Positions 47,410 through 60,545 of a stretch of 64,000 nt of DNA are shown piece by piece. Position 1 is the first letter of the stretch; every line of letters begins with the position of its first letter. The stretch is from NCBI RefSeq assembly GCF_949987515.2, contig NC_082688.1, forward strand, positions 77,628,731-77,692,730, written 5' to 3'. A model generated the notes under the pieces. The model searched no databases. It had not been told where the DNA came from and saw only the letters and a list, made by a program, of their open reading frames with translations. Source of the stretch: Delphinus delphis (taxonomy: Eukaryota > Chordata > Mammalia > Artiodactyla > Delphinidae). The position numbers and the translations under genes were made by a program.

Positions 47410-48845
47410 TTCTTCTGACCATTATACCTCCCTCAGAACTTTCTAGTACTTTGACAAATGAAAAATTTATTTTGTCATTAATTTATAAATGGTAGAAATC
47501 TAAAAGTTTCTTGAATATTATTAGCCAAGAAAGTAGACCGAAGAAACACTTTTCGGCTTGGAAAGGTGATTTAACTATTTAGTAATAAGCACAGAACTTA
47601 AATATTAAAGAAAGGCAGTGGGTATAGCAAAATATTAGCCAATCTGATAAATTATATCACTCTAAGTTTTCATTTACTTCTTTGTTATGAGTAGGCATGT
47701 AATAAGAAGGTAGCTGAAAGGCAGCGACAATTAAAAGTTTTTGATGTAAACAAATAAATGAATCAACAGCCTTACACTTATTAACAATAGTCTGAAATTA
47801 CTTCAGAGAATCTCATTTAGTATGTTTATATAATATAATCACATCTTAAGAATACAGAGAAAATTTAAAATTTTGTAAATTACTGTTCTAAAAAAGGGAT
47901 TAGATTGCACTCAAAACTTCTCTCATCTTCAAATTCCAACTCCCTCATTGATTATACACTATTTTTCATGTCACTTAACCACTATAAGCACTTTGTTTGT
48001 TTGGTTGTTTTTACTATAAGGATAGCATCAGTTTTTTGCAGTATTTTGAGAGGATAAAATGTACTTTGAAAGGCTTTTTTTAAGCCCTATATAATGGAAA
48101 GTGTTATTGTTATTTTAAATAAAATATTAGACATTGCATTGGTATACATTCATTTCCTTGATGTAAATACAAGTATGTAATTAATAATCATTTGTGGAAA
48201 TTAAAATACACAATCATTTACTCATGGATTTTAATAGCTATATTAAAAAATTTTTAAAGACAATAGAATTGTTAATAAGCATTATTTAGAGAGTTTTCAA
48301 ACAACATTCACTGCTAACAGCATCTATTAATAGATACTGTTTGTTACTTTGAACACTGGCAGTATCTGCTTGGTCAGGTTTGAGAGGTTTACCATCTTAT
48401 GAAAACATGACTAGAACATTTAGTTGTGCTTTTCTCTAAATATTTAAAAGAAGCACTATTTATTTTTTCAACTTTTTTTTTTTTTTTAATTTTTGCCTTT
48501 CCTGGTTTCTGTGGTATAATGTATGGAGGGTAAGAACTTGGGTGTGGACTTTGGGGGGGAAGGGAAAGAAGGTTATTTAAGTATCTTGCTAGCCTTGACT
48601 AAAGGGCCAACTTTAACACATTTAATATTCATTTAGAATGGTTGAGCCAGCATATGAACCCAGCTATTACCTACTACAAAGCTATTCTACACTATTGCAT
48701 TTCATCACTTCCTAAAAGGAGATTTATTGGTAGATTTTCCAAGAAATTTAACTTCACTAATATATAAAGTATTGATATTTAGATATAGCACACTATCCTA
48801 ATAATTTATTGATCTGGTTCAAGGGGGGAAAAAATAAGGCAGTAA
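47410..48845. other. Unassigned AT-rich sequence
   Basis: No gene or assigned repeat. A poly(T) near 48473-48488 is the only simple tract. Confidence 0.4.
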
Positions 48846-48851
48846 TAAGGA

Positions 48852-48897
48852 ATATATATATATATATATATACACACACATATATACATATATATAT
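48852..48897. repeat. (TA)n with (CA) core
   Basis: atatatatat runs flanking cacacaca, then tatatacata. Simple repeat. Confidence 0.85.
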
Positions 48898-48989
48898 TAC
48901 AAAATTGGAATTTATTTTGTACAAAATGGAAAAGAGTCTTCTTTATGAATCTTTGCTTCATGCTAGTCTTCTTAGATTTTATATTAAAA

Positions 48990-49415
48990 ATTAAGCCTAT
49001 TGATAAACCCACGCACCTATGGACAACTAATCAATGACAAAGGAGGCAAGGATATAAAATGGAGAAAAAGTCTCTTCAATAAGTGGTGCTGGGAAAACTG
49101 GGACAGCTACATGTAAAATAATGAAATTAGAACACTACCTAATACCACACACAAAAATAAACTCAAAATGAATTAAAGACCTAAATGTAAGGCCAGATAC
49201 TATAAAACTCTTAGAGGAAAACATAGGCAGAACACTCTTTGATATAAATTGCAACAATATATTTTTTGATCCACCTCTTAGGGTAATGAACATAAAAACA
49301 AAAATAAACAAATGGGACCTAATTAAACTTAAAACCTTTTGCACAGCAAAGGAAATCATAAACAAAACGAAAAGACAACCCACAGAATGTAGGCCAAAGG
49401 ATTGATACTCAGATG
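48990..49415 (+). mobile_element. Internal L1 ORF2 fragment
   Basis: gataaacccacgcacctatg, gtggtgctgggaaaactggg, cataggcagaacactctttg, cacagcaaaggaaatcataa then acaaaacg. It begins and ends inside ORF2, has no 3' UTR or poly(A), and near 49390 jumps to text resembling a point about 40 bp further on (ccaaaggattgat). An antisense 104-codon frame here is a shadow. Confidence 0.8.
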
Positions 49416-49419
49416 CTCT

Positions 49420-52400
49420 CCCATAGACAAAACGTACTATTGATTCCAAGGACTTCTGAAACCCATTGATTACCTTTGAAAAACTGAAACTGTGGATTTT
49501 ATGGCCTACTTTAATGTCTCCAGGATTATAACAGAAAGCTAAACAAAATGTATTAGTTAGTATTTCTATAACTTATAGAACATTTTTAAAATATGAAGAC
49601 CAACAGTCAGCTTTGAGCTATGCCTTCATTTTCAAGATGCTGCTGGTGAGTAAACTCCAAGGATGATTTAATCGTAAATGCAAATTCTAGAGCTAGACTC
49701 CCACTTGAAAACCTGCTAATAGGGCGAATTTTCCAGTTGGTCTCCCTTTTTTTTCTATTACTTTTCTGTTTTTGAATATTTCCCATAGACTAGTTCATTA
49801 ATGTAATCAGAACTGCATTACATATAATAATCTTAGAAAAGACAATTACGGGAATGGAAATGAAAAGAACTAGGAAATACATGACTTTCCAAGAGAAGCT
49901 ATATAGCAAATAATTTTGGTGATCTATTTAACAGAATCAAAGTGTTTTTTCCTCTTACTGAAAGCACTGTTTTTTTTGGACTCCCATAAATGCTTTTAAG
50001 ACTTTCTTTGGAAAACCTGTTATTTTCAAAGTACCCTTAAGAGCACATAATCCCTACATAATTTGAAAAAATTGCACTTTTCTGAAATAATAGCAATTTT
50101 CTAGATCACTAGTTTATACAATAAGAAAATGCCTCAGACTTCCATTGAAAAGGGGCATGCATTACAGATGGACACCTTGTGCCATACTTGGATGGAGTAT
50201 ATTACCTACAAATATAAAAATACATAGAGTAATGTGCATTAGATTGTAATCTATACTTTGTTTTTTCAGGAAAAAATATGCAGCTCAGAAAATACCTGGG
50301 AATTTTTGGGGAGAAGAGGGTGGTGTTATAAACTTGAAGGCTTGTAAGAAGAAAACAAGAGCTATCTGGGAGTACTATAGGTACACTGGTAATTTTAAAG
50401 ATTTCTTTACACTCTATATAAGGTAAGCTACAAAACAGAAAGACAGAAGGCAGATTGATCCTGACTTACCTTGACAAATTATACCTATCCCATTTGCCTT
50501 GCAAGTCTGAGGTTATTCTTATGCTAACGTAGCGAAGGAAAAAAATAATAGAGCAAGAGAGAAAATGAATGAACTCTCCTACAAATGGGTTTATAATCCA
50601 CTTCCCTAAAAGATAGATGTGGTAATCTTTTTCTATCTTTCCAAAATAAAAAAATCTCTTATCAAATGCATTACTGTAAGATGGCCTTACTTAAATTGTC
50701 TACAATTATCTATCATCAAGTCATGACAAATCAGACAGACCTGCTTCCTTTAGTCATCCTTAAACATCTAGCCTAGAAGAATATCAGAACTTTCTATACT
50801 GGAAATCTTCCTACAAGGGTATTAAACCTTTGGTTATATTATTATCATATTTTTACATATCGAGATGGTTAAACACTTTTTGAACCAAATTCCCAGGAAC
50901 CAAATAGTCGCTTAGAGAGAATAGTCGAATAATAGATATTTTACACAGAGCCAGATAGTGGTGCTTGAAAGCTATATTTCAAACCTTGAAAATATATCAT
51001 TGTCTTTCACAGACACACTGAGTTAAAACTGATAGGAGCATTGGAGATAAACCATTTTCTTTGGGTTATATATTGCAAAATACTTTGGAGTGGGAAAATA
51101 TTCATTATTCTTGGAATAGGACCTTGAAATACTAGTTCAAGTATAGTATTCTCATGCAAACATGAGGCTCAGACTTGTGTTTGAAAACTCAACAAAAATA
51201 GCTTGTAAGTAGTTCACATATTAAAATAAATGAAAATAGTACATATAATGAGTTGTCATAAGCACTAAGGAGACAAGGATATTAGAATGATGTACTATTC
51301 TTGACTCCAGACCAAGATAACCAGCTTGTATACATCAGAGCCATACACTTCATAATCCAAAGTGAACTATGTTATATGTAATCTACACTAAAATAATAAA
51401 AATACATTTATTCTAGGTAAATAATATTTTAATAAGATAACCATCTATATAATAATATATCTTAGATAACTCAAATACAAAAATTGACATAATTCACTCA
51501 AAATAATCTTATGCTCTATGAGTATGGGGCTAGAGCTGAAACTAAGTATTAAATATTGCAGCTTATATAACTACAATAGAATTATCAAACTATTAAATTT
51601 TTAAGATGAAGGCAACATGAAGACTCTTAAGTTTATCCTAATTTTCTTATAGATAACAAAAAAATGTATTTAACTTAGTAACAGAAGTGAGAGTTAGAGC
51701 ACACTAAAGCTTAGACACTGTGCTGAGTATAGTAAAAGCATTTTCTCTTTGAATTCTAATCAGTATTCTGTGAGGTTGGCATAGTGGACAGAGTGAAATT
51801 ATTTCTTCCAAAGTGATTAGTTTGCAATTAGGTGAAAATTGCACAAAGTCAAAGTTTCTCTGCAAAATGCATTATAGGTGACATGTCAGAGATTAATACA
51901 AAATTTCTCCACAAATCCTTATAGCTGGGTTTTGCTCTGGTAGAAGGCAGATTGTCATGTCTTGAGTGCCAGAAATAGAAGTTGACTTGTTTCATATGAA
52001 AAATAGATCATTAAACACTAGCTCATATTGCTAATATTTTATACTGTGTATTTTACTACTGTGATTGAGCAGTTATTAAAGCTATTTGCAAAGGACAATA
52101 ATAAGTCACACCTAGAGTCATTGTCCTGAAAACAAATTCAAAACCATGAGAGAAGAAGCATGATGTTTACTGTTTATTATAACTCAATAAATCTTAAGAT
52201 TTTAATAAGTGAGAAAGTTTGCTACGTTTTTAATAGCACTTATAATGATTTAAATGTGCTTATTATTTCTTGTGCATAATTGAGTTATATAGTAAGAAGC
52301 ATAGATTTTTTGAGGTAAGAAGACCTGAATTCTAATGTGATTTGGCTTCATTTTTTAAGTTTTAGTTTTAATATGTGGCAGATGTGGAAAATAATTTTAG

Positions 52401-53130
52401 ACTCCTAAGATGGTTGTTATTTAGGATTGAAGAGGTAACCTATATAGCGTCCTTAGTTAATTATAGATGTCCCCAAATTATTAATTTTGCCTATATTATT
52501 TCTGACTTCTTCTAGGAAAAAATAAATTGAGATTGGGAAGTGATGCCACCATATGAATTTCCACCATTTCCATCATCGCTTGAGACATGACTTTGATCAA
52601 ATTCTATAAGCTCTCTATACAGCAATTCCATTATCTATATAACAGTATTTTGTTCTCTTTCATCTGTGTCTCACTTATTCCTGTCATAAATAGCCAAGTC
52701 TACTACTTAGGATATGGAAAGACTTGGAGATCCAAAATGGAAAAAAAGAAAGGGAAAAAATCGAAGTGATTTTTATTTAACTCTTTTACCTCTTAAAGCA
52801 GAGGATACTATTCAGAAGCACACAAGTGTGTTCCTCAAATAATTTAATGCAGGCTTCCTTAGACTGGGACTGCGTTTGCTTTTTCCATCATTATTTCTCC
52901 TGTTCCTAACATAAAGGTGATATTTAGTATTAAGTATTGGTGGGATGAAAAAAGAGGTGAATTAAAATCTTTCCAATACACAGAGGATGCTTCCTTAATT
53001 CCACCAGTGATATTCAATTTTGTGCAAATGCTACACAATGCTCACTACATATCTTTCTATAACTTAATAATTATTTCTTAAATGGGGTAAAAGCATGTGT
53101 TGTCTACTCAGTAGAAGAATAAGACTGATT
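49420..53130. other. Unassigned AT-rich sequence (3.7 kb)
   Basis: The longest stretch without recognised repeats or genes. Single-copy DNA is likely, but no coding, RNA or conserved-element signal could be shown. A weak MIR-like core may sit near 51720-51830. Confidence 0.4.
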
Positions 53131-53147
53131 CGGGGTGGGGTGGGGTG

Positions 53148-53356
53148 GCAAACTATGGTCCATGAACCCTGCTGCCTGTTTTTTATAAATAAAGTTTTAT
53201 TGGAACACGATCATACGTATTTGTTTACTTATTGTCTAGGCATGTTTTCTGAGTACCACAGTAGGGTTGAGTAGTTGCTATAGAGACACTATGGCCTGAA
53301 GAACCTAAAATATTGATCAGTACTATCTGGCTCTTTACAGAAAAGATTTGCTGTCC
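53148..53356 (+). mobile_element. Old hAT-type DNA transposon fragment
   Basis: ggcaaactatggtccatgaa, aaataaagttttattggaac then acgatcat, ggttgagtagttgctatag, ctatctggctctttacagaa then aagatttgctg. This is a common mammalian non-autonomous repeat pattern (Charlie group, subfamily not named). Confidence 0.65.
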
Positions 53357-53359
53357 CTT

Positions 53360-54965
53360 AATTTAGAGGAACAAAATACAGATTTTACTGGCAGTGTTTA
53401 GTGATCTCCTAACTATTTAGAAAACTTCCTGGGGAAAATATGTGTATCATACTTGGCTTAGTATAGAAAATATGAAGTTAAAGCAATGTAACAGATTTTG
53501 TAAAAAGCACTGAAGAAGTTATGCATCTAAGTGCTGTCTCCTGTGGCATATCTACTTATATCCTCTCAGTGGTGAAAAAACAAATTTGCCCTTTAATGCT
53601 GGATTTGAATTTTGGAAGCATCTGAAGTTTTTTCAGAGGTAAAATGACTGAATAATGAGTTTGACAATTGGCAATACAATTTTGGTTTGAAAACTTGAAG
53701 CAATGATAGTTATTTCATCATGTGGCCTGTAATCTGAATCTGAAGAGAACGCCAAAAGAAGCATCAGGGGATTGAATTTTTGTTTCCAAGGTTAAAAAAT
53801 CTCTAAGTTGCAACACCAAAGAATTTATAGTCACATCTAGTATGAATGAGGCATGTAAACATGAAGTTCATGGTGTCATCTGCAATATCCTTCACTTTTG
53901 TGTATCAATCTTCATCCTGATTCTTTTTTTTTTTTTTATGAACATTTGGGTCAAACAGAAAAAACATAGTTATCAAAAAAGAAATTCTTTGAATGGTCAA
54001 ATAAATTAAATATTCAATTTTGTCCAAAGCAAATTACAGAGCATCAGATAACATTCCTAATGTTCAGTAAAACTGACAATAGATCCTTATTCTGTTCAGA
54101 CAGTGTGACATTATACATTTTAACTACATTGGTTGTGAAAACATGTGTCAGCTTGAACATAATTTCTTAGGAATGTGAGGGTATTAAATATTGCCTTGCA
54201 GATGCTCAAAAAATATGTAACCATTTTTGCCATATGGGAGAGACAAATGAAAGCCTTCAAGGATCAACAAGAGGAAAACAAACCACCCCATACACAGATT
54301 AAACTAAGTGCCAGCTTGGGATAATATCCTCCTTTGAAGTGTCAGGAATGATAACAGAGCTTTAGAAAGTGATCTATGAATATACAATGGTACAAACAAC
54401 AGAAAACATCCTTCTCTTATTTTGAAGTAAACACATAGACGATCCATTTTTATGTATAAAAAATACTGAGGCATGATGCAAGGGACACCATGATAATTAT
54501 CGATGTCTCATTTTTAACAGAATGTAGAAACAAAACCTCCAAATATTCCAGTATGTTTTTTTCAATAAAAGTAACTATTAAACATCTAAAGAAACTGCTC
54601 AACACCGAGTCCTCTGCAAACGACTGTGAGATACACAAGAAAAGCTAACATTTATGTTGCAATCACTCTCTTCTCATCTCCTGCATTTGCTTCCTTCCCT
54701 GTATTTAGTATCTGAATAATTGGCACTACCATGAAGTGAGTCAACCCCTTAAGTTCTACAGACTCCTCCCTTCTCACTCCCTCCAACCAGTCAACAAATC
54801 CTATCAATGGTACCTGATAACTACACCTGTGTCCTTCCCTTGTCTCCACTCCTACTGCTTCAGTTTTAGTCAAGATTATTAGCACAGCTGACTCAATCTA
54901 CTTATCATGACTGCAAGTCCCTGCATAATTTTCCCCTTTCACTGGACCTCTATTATACAGAATTA
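53360..54965. other. Unassigned sequence
   Basis: No gene or repeat assigned. There is a poly(T) tract near 53925-53938. Confidence 0.4.
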
Positions 54966-54969
54966 AATG

Positions 54970-55290
54970 AATAATAATCCTCTTATTAACGCACATTCAT
55001 TTTCCATATGAACAGTGTTGCTATAAAATTTTTTGCTGGTCGAGGGTATGTAACTAAAATTAAAATTCCTGGGTTACAGTGTATGAGTATGTTAGATTAC
55101 AAAGTAATCTCAGTTTTCTGAGTAATGGCTGTACTAATTCATATCCCTACCAGCAATATATAAGCAATCCTATTGACTTACATTTTCTGCCAGACTTGAT
55201 AGTGTCAAACTTTTTAATCTTTGCCAACTAAATGGATGAAAAATATTATTTTTAACTTAATCTTCATTTTTATGATCACTAATGAGGTAG
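54970..55290 (-). mobile_element. Ancient L1M antisense fragment
   Basis: ggctgtactaattcatatcc then ctaccagcaatatat, atgatcactaatgagg: reversed L1 ORF2/3' UTR layout, strongly diverged. Confidence 0.55.
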
Positions 55291-55294
55291 AACA

Positions 55295-56055
55295 TCCCAT
55301 ATTATTAGCTCCAGCTTTGCCTCTTCCCCATCCTTGATGTAACCACAAAATGCACTCATGCAAATATACACAGGTACACACACACATACACACACACACT
55401 CTTCACTCACGGTTTTTACTCATCCTGTGACAGAGTAAACATCACCATCTCTTGCAAGGATTTTTCCCCCCATTCCTTCCGTATCAGGTTTAGTTACACA
55501 CCTATGTACTTCCTACAACATTTTCTATTTCTCCTATCAGAGCACTGAACTATTCCATATGTCAAATGGACTTTGATTCTGGTTTGAATTCCCAAACAGG
55601 AGCTCATGAAATCAGTAACTATTTATCTCACCTATTAGTGTATCCTCAAAGCAGAATGGGCTGAACGCTAAATGCTCTTAAAATAAATTTGTGCTGATTC
55701 TAGTAGGTTGAAAATATGAAAAAGTTATTTTCCACTTATGGTATCAATTATTTTGGGGATTAAAATTCCTTATTTTTTCTTTGCTTTAATTTAAAATGTG
55801 TGTGTTTCTGTGTTTATCTGAGAAAGAGAGATTCAATAATATAGGTTTACACATGTAAGTACATGATTTTGTCACATATATTCTAATTAAATTATATATT
55901 TGAGACTTTTTCACCTTGATTACCAGACATGAAACATTCTGAGAACCCCAAATACTCCAAATGATTTCTGGTAGCTTCAAAATGGGTGTCATACAAAAAT
56001 TCCCAACCATCCTATCCACTGATTTATTTCATACCACTTCCACATTTATCCACTT
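55295..56055. other. Unassigned sequence
   Basis: Includes an imperfect CACA patch at 55370-55400. Nothing else recognised. Confidence 0.4.
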
Positions 56056-56059
56056 TTGA

Positions 56060-56160
56060 TCCATCTCCGTGGGTTATTTATTCAATTATTCCACAAATAC
56101 TTTTGAGCCCTTGAATACTCCAGGGGATACAACATCCAGACATTTTTAAATGCTACCGAC
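56060..56160 (-). repeat. Possible L2 3' end, reversed
   Basis: ttattcaattattccacaaa then tacttttgagccc and caggggatacaacatccaga fit the reversed L2/MIR-end pattern weakly. Confidence 0.4.
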
Positions 56161-56840
56161 CCTATAGCTTTCCATAGTGGTGCTGGGTTCTGTGCACAGG
56201 AGTGGAGACAGGCTTCTCCCTTGCCCCCTGCCACGTATGCCTCCAAACACAGCAAGGCTTCACAAATGAGGCCCTTTACTTCAGCTGTTCTCCTCTACTT
56301 ATTATCTCCTGCAGACATTTTCCAAAACTTCAACAACAAAAATAAATTATCTCCACAGGAAAGGTTTCTATGTAGTTCAGATTCTCTGCATACAAACCTG
56401 AGAAACTAATATTCCCCCACCTCCCCACAACCCCTCCCCCACAAATAGCCTTCAAGGTAAAGTTCAACCACAGTGAAGAAAGTACATAGACTTTGAAATT
56501 AGTAAGATCTGGATACAAAGCCTTACTTCATTTCCTTCTACGGTATTTTAAAGGAGAGATGCAATTTAATGTTATACTATTTTTTGTATCATCCACTAAC
56601 CTTCACGGAAATACATTAAGCATAGCAAACTCAAACCTTAAAGAGTAATCAGCAGGTGAGCTGGATCAGAAGGGAGCACAGGCCCAGTAACAAGGCTTAC
56701 AGATTCTGTTGATACAGAGTTCAATAATTTCAAACAAGCTCATGAGATCATGGTACTTATGCTGATGTTTGAGAATTTTGTTCTCTGTGACAGTAAGAAC
56801 AAGTGTGGTACCCAAGCTCATTCAAGACAAACACGAATAA

Positions 56841-57300
56841 TGTATGTTTCTTAAGGCTGCTGTAAAAAGTACTGCAAACCTCGTAGCTTAAAATAACAGA
56901 AAACTTACTTTCTCACATTTCTGGAGCCTTGAAATCCAAAGGTGTCAGCAGAGTTGGGTACCTTTGGAGGACTCCGAGGGAGAATCTGTTCGATGCGTCT
57001 CTCCTAGCTTCTTGGAACATACAGCAATCCTTAGTGTTTTTTGCTTTGTTGACGCCTCATTCAATCTCTGCCTCCATCTTCACCTGGCATTCTCCCCGTG
57101 TCTCTCGCTTTCTTCGTCTTATAAGGGCCAACTATATTGGCTTGAGGGCTTACTATATTGGCTTGAGGGCTCACGTGACTCCAATATCACCTCATTTTAA
57201 CTCCTTACATCTATAACAACCTTACTTCCAATTAAGGTCACATTCTGAGGTCCTGGGGATTCAACATATTTTGGGGGGAACATAATTCAACCCATAACAA
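56841..57300 (-). repeat. MLT1-type LTR (ERVL-MaLR), antisense
   Basis: Reversed MLT1 order: aaggctgctgtaaaaagtac, gcttaaaataacagaaaact, ttctggagccttgaaatcca, ggagaatctgttc, then cattctgaggtcctggggat and cccataacaa. It contains a 21-bp tandem duplication at 57131-57172. Old endogenous LTR, no coding. Confidence 0.7.
57131..57172. repeat. 21-bp tandem duplication
   Basis: actatattggcttgagggct plus t (57131-57151) is repeated at 57152-57172 with only the last base changed. Confidence 0.95.
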
Positions 57301-57989
57301 ATAACATATTCAGCCAAATGCTTTCTTATGATCACATGAATCAGAATCTTCTGGGGAGCAAGATAATGATGTCTATTCCTAGCCACACCCCAGGACTCCT
57401 GAATCAACATTTTCAAGGCAGTTGAACCTACACTGGGGAATTTTTAAGAAACTTTACAAACTTGTTTTAAAATCACTATTGTAGACAGATTACTAATGTT
57501 TCTATGGTAATGGTTTGTGCTATTAGAACACATTTTTCACACTGAAAGTTGCAGTAAAATAAACTAAAATATTTTAAGTTAGCCAAGTAACATTAAGTAT
57601 TGCTTGTATGAGGTTGCTATGGTACAAAAGGCAACAAATCCTCTGAAATTGATTTCATCTGAAAATGAAGTATCTTATAATAGATTTATTTCTATTATAA
57701 TTTTTAACACATCTCTTTGTTCGTGTTTTGTATTAATCTTTATTCTCTTTTATTTATGTGTTTACATTTCTCTTCTGCTTTCTTTGCAGTAGCAAGAAAT
57801 CTTTTACAAGTGTATCTCCAACTTAAGACATTCATAGTGATACTTATTATGTATTTGATTTTGTGCTAAAAGCTGAGGAAATAATGTCCTCTAAGACTCA
57901 ATCTCAGTTTAGAAGAAATTCGTGTTTTACCAAAAGAGAAAGAGAAACATAGAACCTCAAAAAAGTAGCTACTGTGAAATGTGAAAAGA

Positions 57990-58147
57990 AGTATTTCTCA
58001 AACTTTAAGATGTATAAGAATCAACTTGGGATCTTGTTAAAAATCGATTCTGATTCAGTAAATTTAGGGTGGAGACTGAGATTCTTTATTTCTAACAAGC
58101 TCCCAGGTGATGATGCTTCTAGATTGTGATCTATGCTTTGAGTAGGA
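57990..58147 (+). mobile_element. MER3-like hAT-Charlie DNA transposon
   Basis: tttctcaaactttaagatgt, tgggatcttgttaaaaatcg then attctgattcagtaaattta, ggtggagactgagattcttt, then tctaacaagctcccaggtga and ctatgctttgagtag. Strong pattern match to the MER3 layout. Confidence 0.75.
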
Positions 58148-58388
58148 AACTGATAAGAAATAAAATAGAGACATGCAAAATGCTAATAATAATAATTAAA
58201 AATGCTAATGGGACACAAATGAGGAAAGATTATTACAGAGAAAAAGGATGTAGATTTTGGACTTCAAATATCACTAGGAGTTAACTGCCTAAAAGGATAA
58301 TTTTGCTAAGAATATTCTTAGCAATGGGAATGGAATAAGTAAGGGTTCAGAAGGGAAGAGTAATGACCAACAATAAGTGTGGTTAGAC

Positions 58389-58550
58389 CAGTGACTTTCA
58401 AAATGCACTTGTTAAAAAAGCAGATTCTTAGAACAAAACTCAGAAACAATGATTTAGAGTTTCTGAGACTAAGGGCACAGGAATCTCCCTCAAGTAATTC
58501 TCAACTCCTCTTTTGCTGCCCCTCAAGTTTGATAACCCTCAGCTAGTGTT
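58389..58550 (+). mobile_element. MER5-like hAT-Charlie fragment
   Basis: cagtgactttcaaaatgcac, gcagattcttagaaca, ttagagtttctgagactaag and ggaatctccctcaag resemble MER5-group repeats. Diverged. Confidence 0.5.
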
Positions 58551-58597
58551 GTAACCCTAGGCTACAGGGCTGTATGGCTGTAGGAGGTAAGGAAATA

Positions 58598-58766
58598 CAG
58601 TCATCCCTTGGTAGCCCTGGGGGGGGATGATTCCAGGACCCCCATAACAAAATCCGCAGGTGCTCAAGTCCCTTATAAACAATGGTATAGAGTACATTTG
58701 GCCCTCCCATCCATGGTGATTGGTTGAATTCTCAGATGTGACCCTGTGGATATGGAGGGCGGACTG
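58598..58766 (+). mobile_element. Tigger-type (mariner superfamily) MITE
   Basis: Left end cagtcatcccttggtagccc and right end, read inward, cagtccgccctccatatcc are related inverted repeats. The inside reads attccaggacccccataaca then aaatccgcaggtgctcaagt, the common Tigger/MER2-group layout. The TA on the left flank is kept and the right one is mutated. Confidence 0.75.
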
Positions 58767-58769
58767 CAC

Positions 58770-59640
58770 GGTTCTGAGGATACCCTTCAACACAGCTTAG
58801 CGCCAAGTGGAGAAGAGGATTCTGTGCCTTGCCCACAGGTTGTATTTTATTTTTCAAAATAGTATCCAGACTTTTTTCAATGGTTTGTTCTTATTAGAAA
58901 AAAAATTGAGCACATCTCCCATGTATGTGCCATTGTTTATATGCAAATATAGTCATATACGTATACTAGTTCATTTTAAATCACAACTCTCTAACTGATA
59001 GAAGCCCTGGACATGTCTTATGAGTGGCTCAATAGTGAGCCACTTTTTGTCTCTGGTTTTAAATGATGTTGATGCACTGATTGCTTCTAAATGATTTGAA
59101 AATTTTTTGTCAATATAAGCATTCTCTAAATCCTAACTCCTAGTTGCTGTGGAGCTTAAATTTAGGTAAGCCAAAGGTGCTCAAAGCTGTTTTAGAAGCA
59201 ACATTTTGTGTGTGTGCTCCCTCCCTCCCTCTCTCTCTCTTTCAACAGCTGAAATAGGAAAAAAGACAGAGAATAAAATTGAGCTTCTGGATTCAATAAT
59301 ACTCCCCCTCACATCCTATTCACCTTTTTATATTAGAGTAGGAACCGCTTATGTCCTATTGGCTTACACAATGAACTTATTTATAGCTGACATTAGTTGT
59401 TGGTTTATCATAATTTTAATGAAATGTTCTCCAGCCCCTCCAAATATAAAGGATGTTTAAAGTGTAGGATAATGCTCAACAATTGAGAGGATATAACCAA
59501 CAGGGGAGAAGTGATGCAGTAATAACCAAGCTGAATTGTTGTAATGTGACTGTTCTCTTCCAAAAGCCTTATACTTCTTTTTATGCTCTGGATAAACTAT
59601 CTTACATAGTAGTGAATAAGTAATAATGGATCATATCCCA
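58770..59640. other. Unassigned sequence
   Basis: A short CT-rich simple patch (ctccctccctccctctctct) lies at about 59218-59242. Nothing else recognised. Confidence 0.4.
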
Positions 59641-59652
59641 GCTGTGAGCAGC

Positions 59653-60231
59653 TTTTTCTTGCTGTTGTTTTCTTTTTTTATACAATTTGTTTATTTATTT
59701 ATTTTTATTTTTGGTAGTGGTGGGTCTTCGTTGCTCTGTGCGGGCTTTCTCTAGCTGCGGCAAGCGGGAGCTACTCTTCTTTGCGGTGTGTGGCCTTCTC
59801 ATTGCAGTGGCTTCTCTTGTTGCGCAGCACAGACTCTAGGTACTTGGGCTTCAGTAGTTGTGGCTCAAGGGCTCTAGAGCGCAGGCTCAGTAGTTGTGGC
59901 GCATGTGCTTAGTTGCTTCAGGGCATGTGGGATCTTCCCAGACCAGGTCTTGAACCTGTGTCCCCTGTATTGGCAGGTGGATTCTTTTTTTTTTTTTTCT
60001 GTGGAACGTGGGCCTCTCACTGTTGTGGCCTCTCCCATTGTGGAGCACAGGCTCCGGACGCGCAGGCTCAGCGGCCATGGCTCACGGGCCCAGCCACTCC
60101 GTGGCATGTGGGATCTTCCAGGACCGGGGCACGAACCCGTGTTCCCTGCATCGGCAGGCGGACTCTCAAACACTGCACCACCAGGGAAGCCCGGCAGGTG
60201 GATTCTTAACCACTGTGCCACCAGGGAAGCC
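59653..60231 (-). mobile_element. Older long CHR SINE, split by a younger CHR SINE
   Basis: Reversed long-form CHR: T-rich tail with (TTTA)n, gtcttcgttgctctgtgcgg, tgcggcaagcgggagctact, ggcgcatgtgcttagttgct, and head ccaccagggaagccc at 60220-60231. Flanks ctgtgagcagctttt (59642 on) and ctgtgagcagtttt (60232 on) form its target duplication. It is interrupted at 59987-60192. Confidence 0.92.
59987..60192 (-). mobile_element. Younger short CHR SINE nested in the older one
   Basis: Poly(T), ctgtggaacgtgggcctctc, then ccaccagggaagccc. Exact 15-bp target duplication ggcaggtggattctt at 59972-59986 and 60193-60207, made of older-SINE sequence. The insertion order is therefore certain. Confidence 0.96.
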
Positions 60232-60439
60232 CTGTGAGCAGTTTTGTGGTTAGTAAAATAGGGAGCTATCAGGAAGTTCCAATCTCAAATAACATTGTGT
60301 ATGACAACTGAAACTTTAGTAATTTGCAGTGAATAATTCTACACAAGAAGAACAGGAAATGACGGGTATGTGGTTCAATTCTTCACATTTAATTGGATAC
60401 GTGTTTAAAACTTGAGTCTTAGGAATTTAATAACTTAGG

Positions 60440-60545
60440 GGATTAATCCTAGTTACTTTGCTTATACTGGGCAAGTTGTTTAACTTCCCAAAACTTTGAT
60501 TATTCCCATCTATAAAACAGGAAATTGAATGAGATTTTTGGGCAG
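60440..60545 (+). repeat. MIR SINE fragment
   Basis: ttactttgcttatactgggc then aagttgtttaacttcccaaa, cccatctataaaacaggaaa: forward MIR core. Confidence 0.6.

Noticed and set aside
53132..53147. ggggt repeats as a telomere-like or quadruplex element
   Set aside because: Only about three ggggt units, too short to support either reading.
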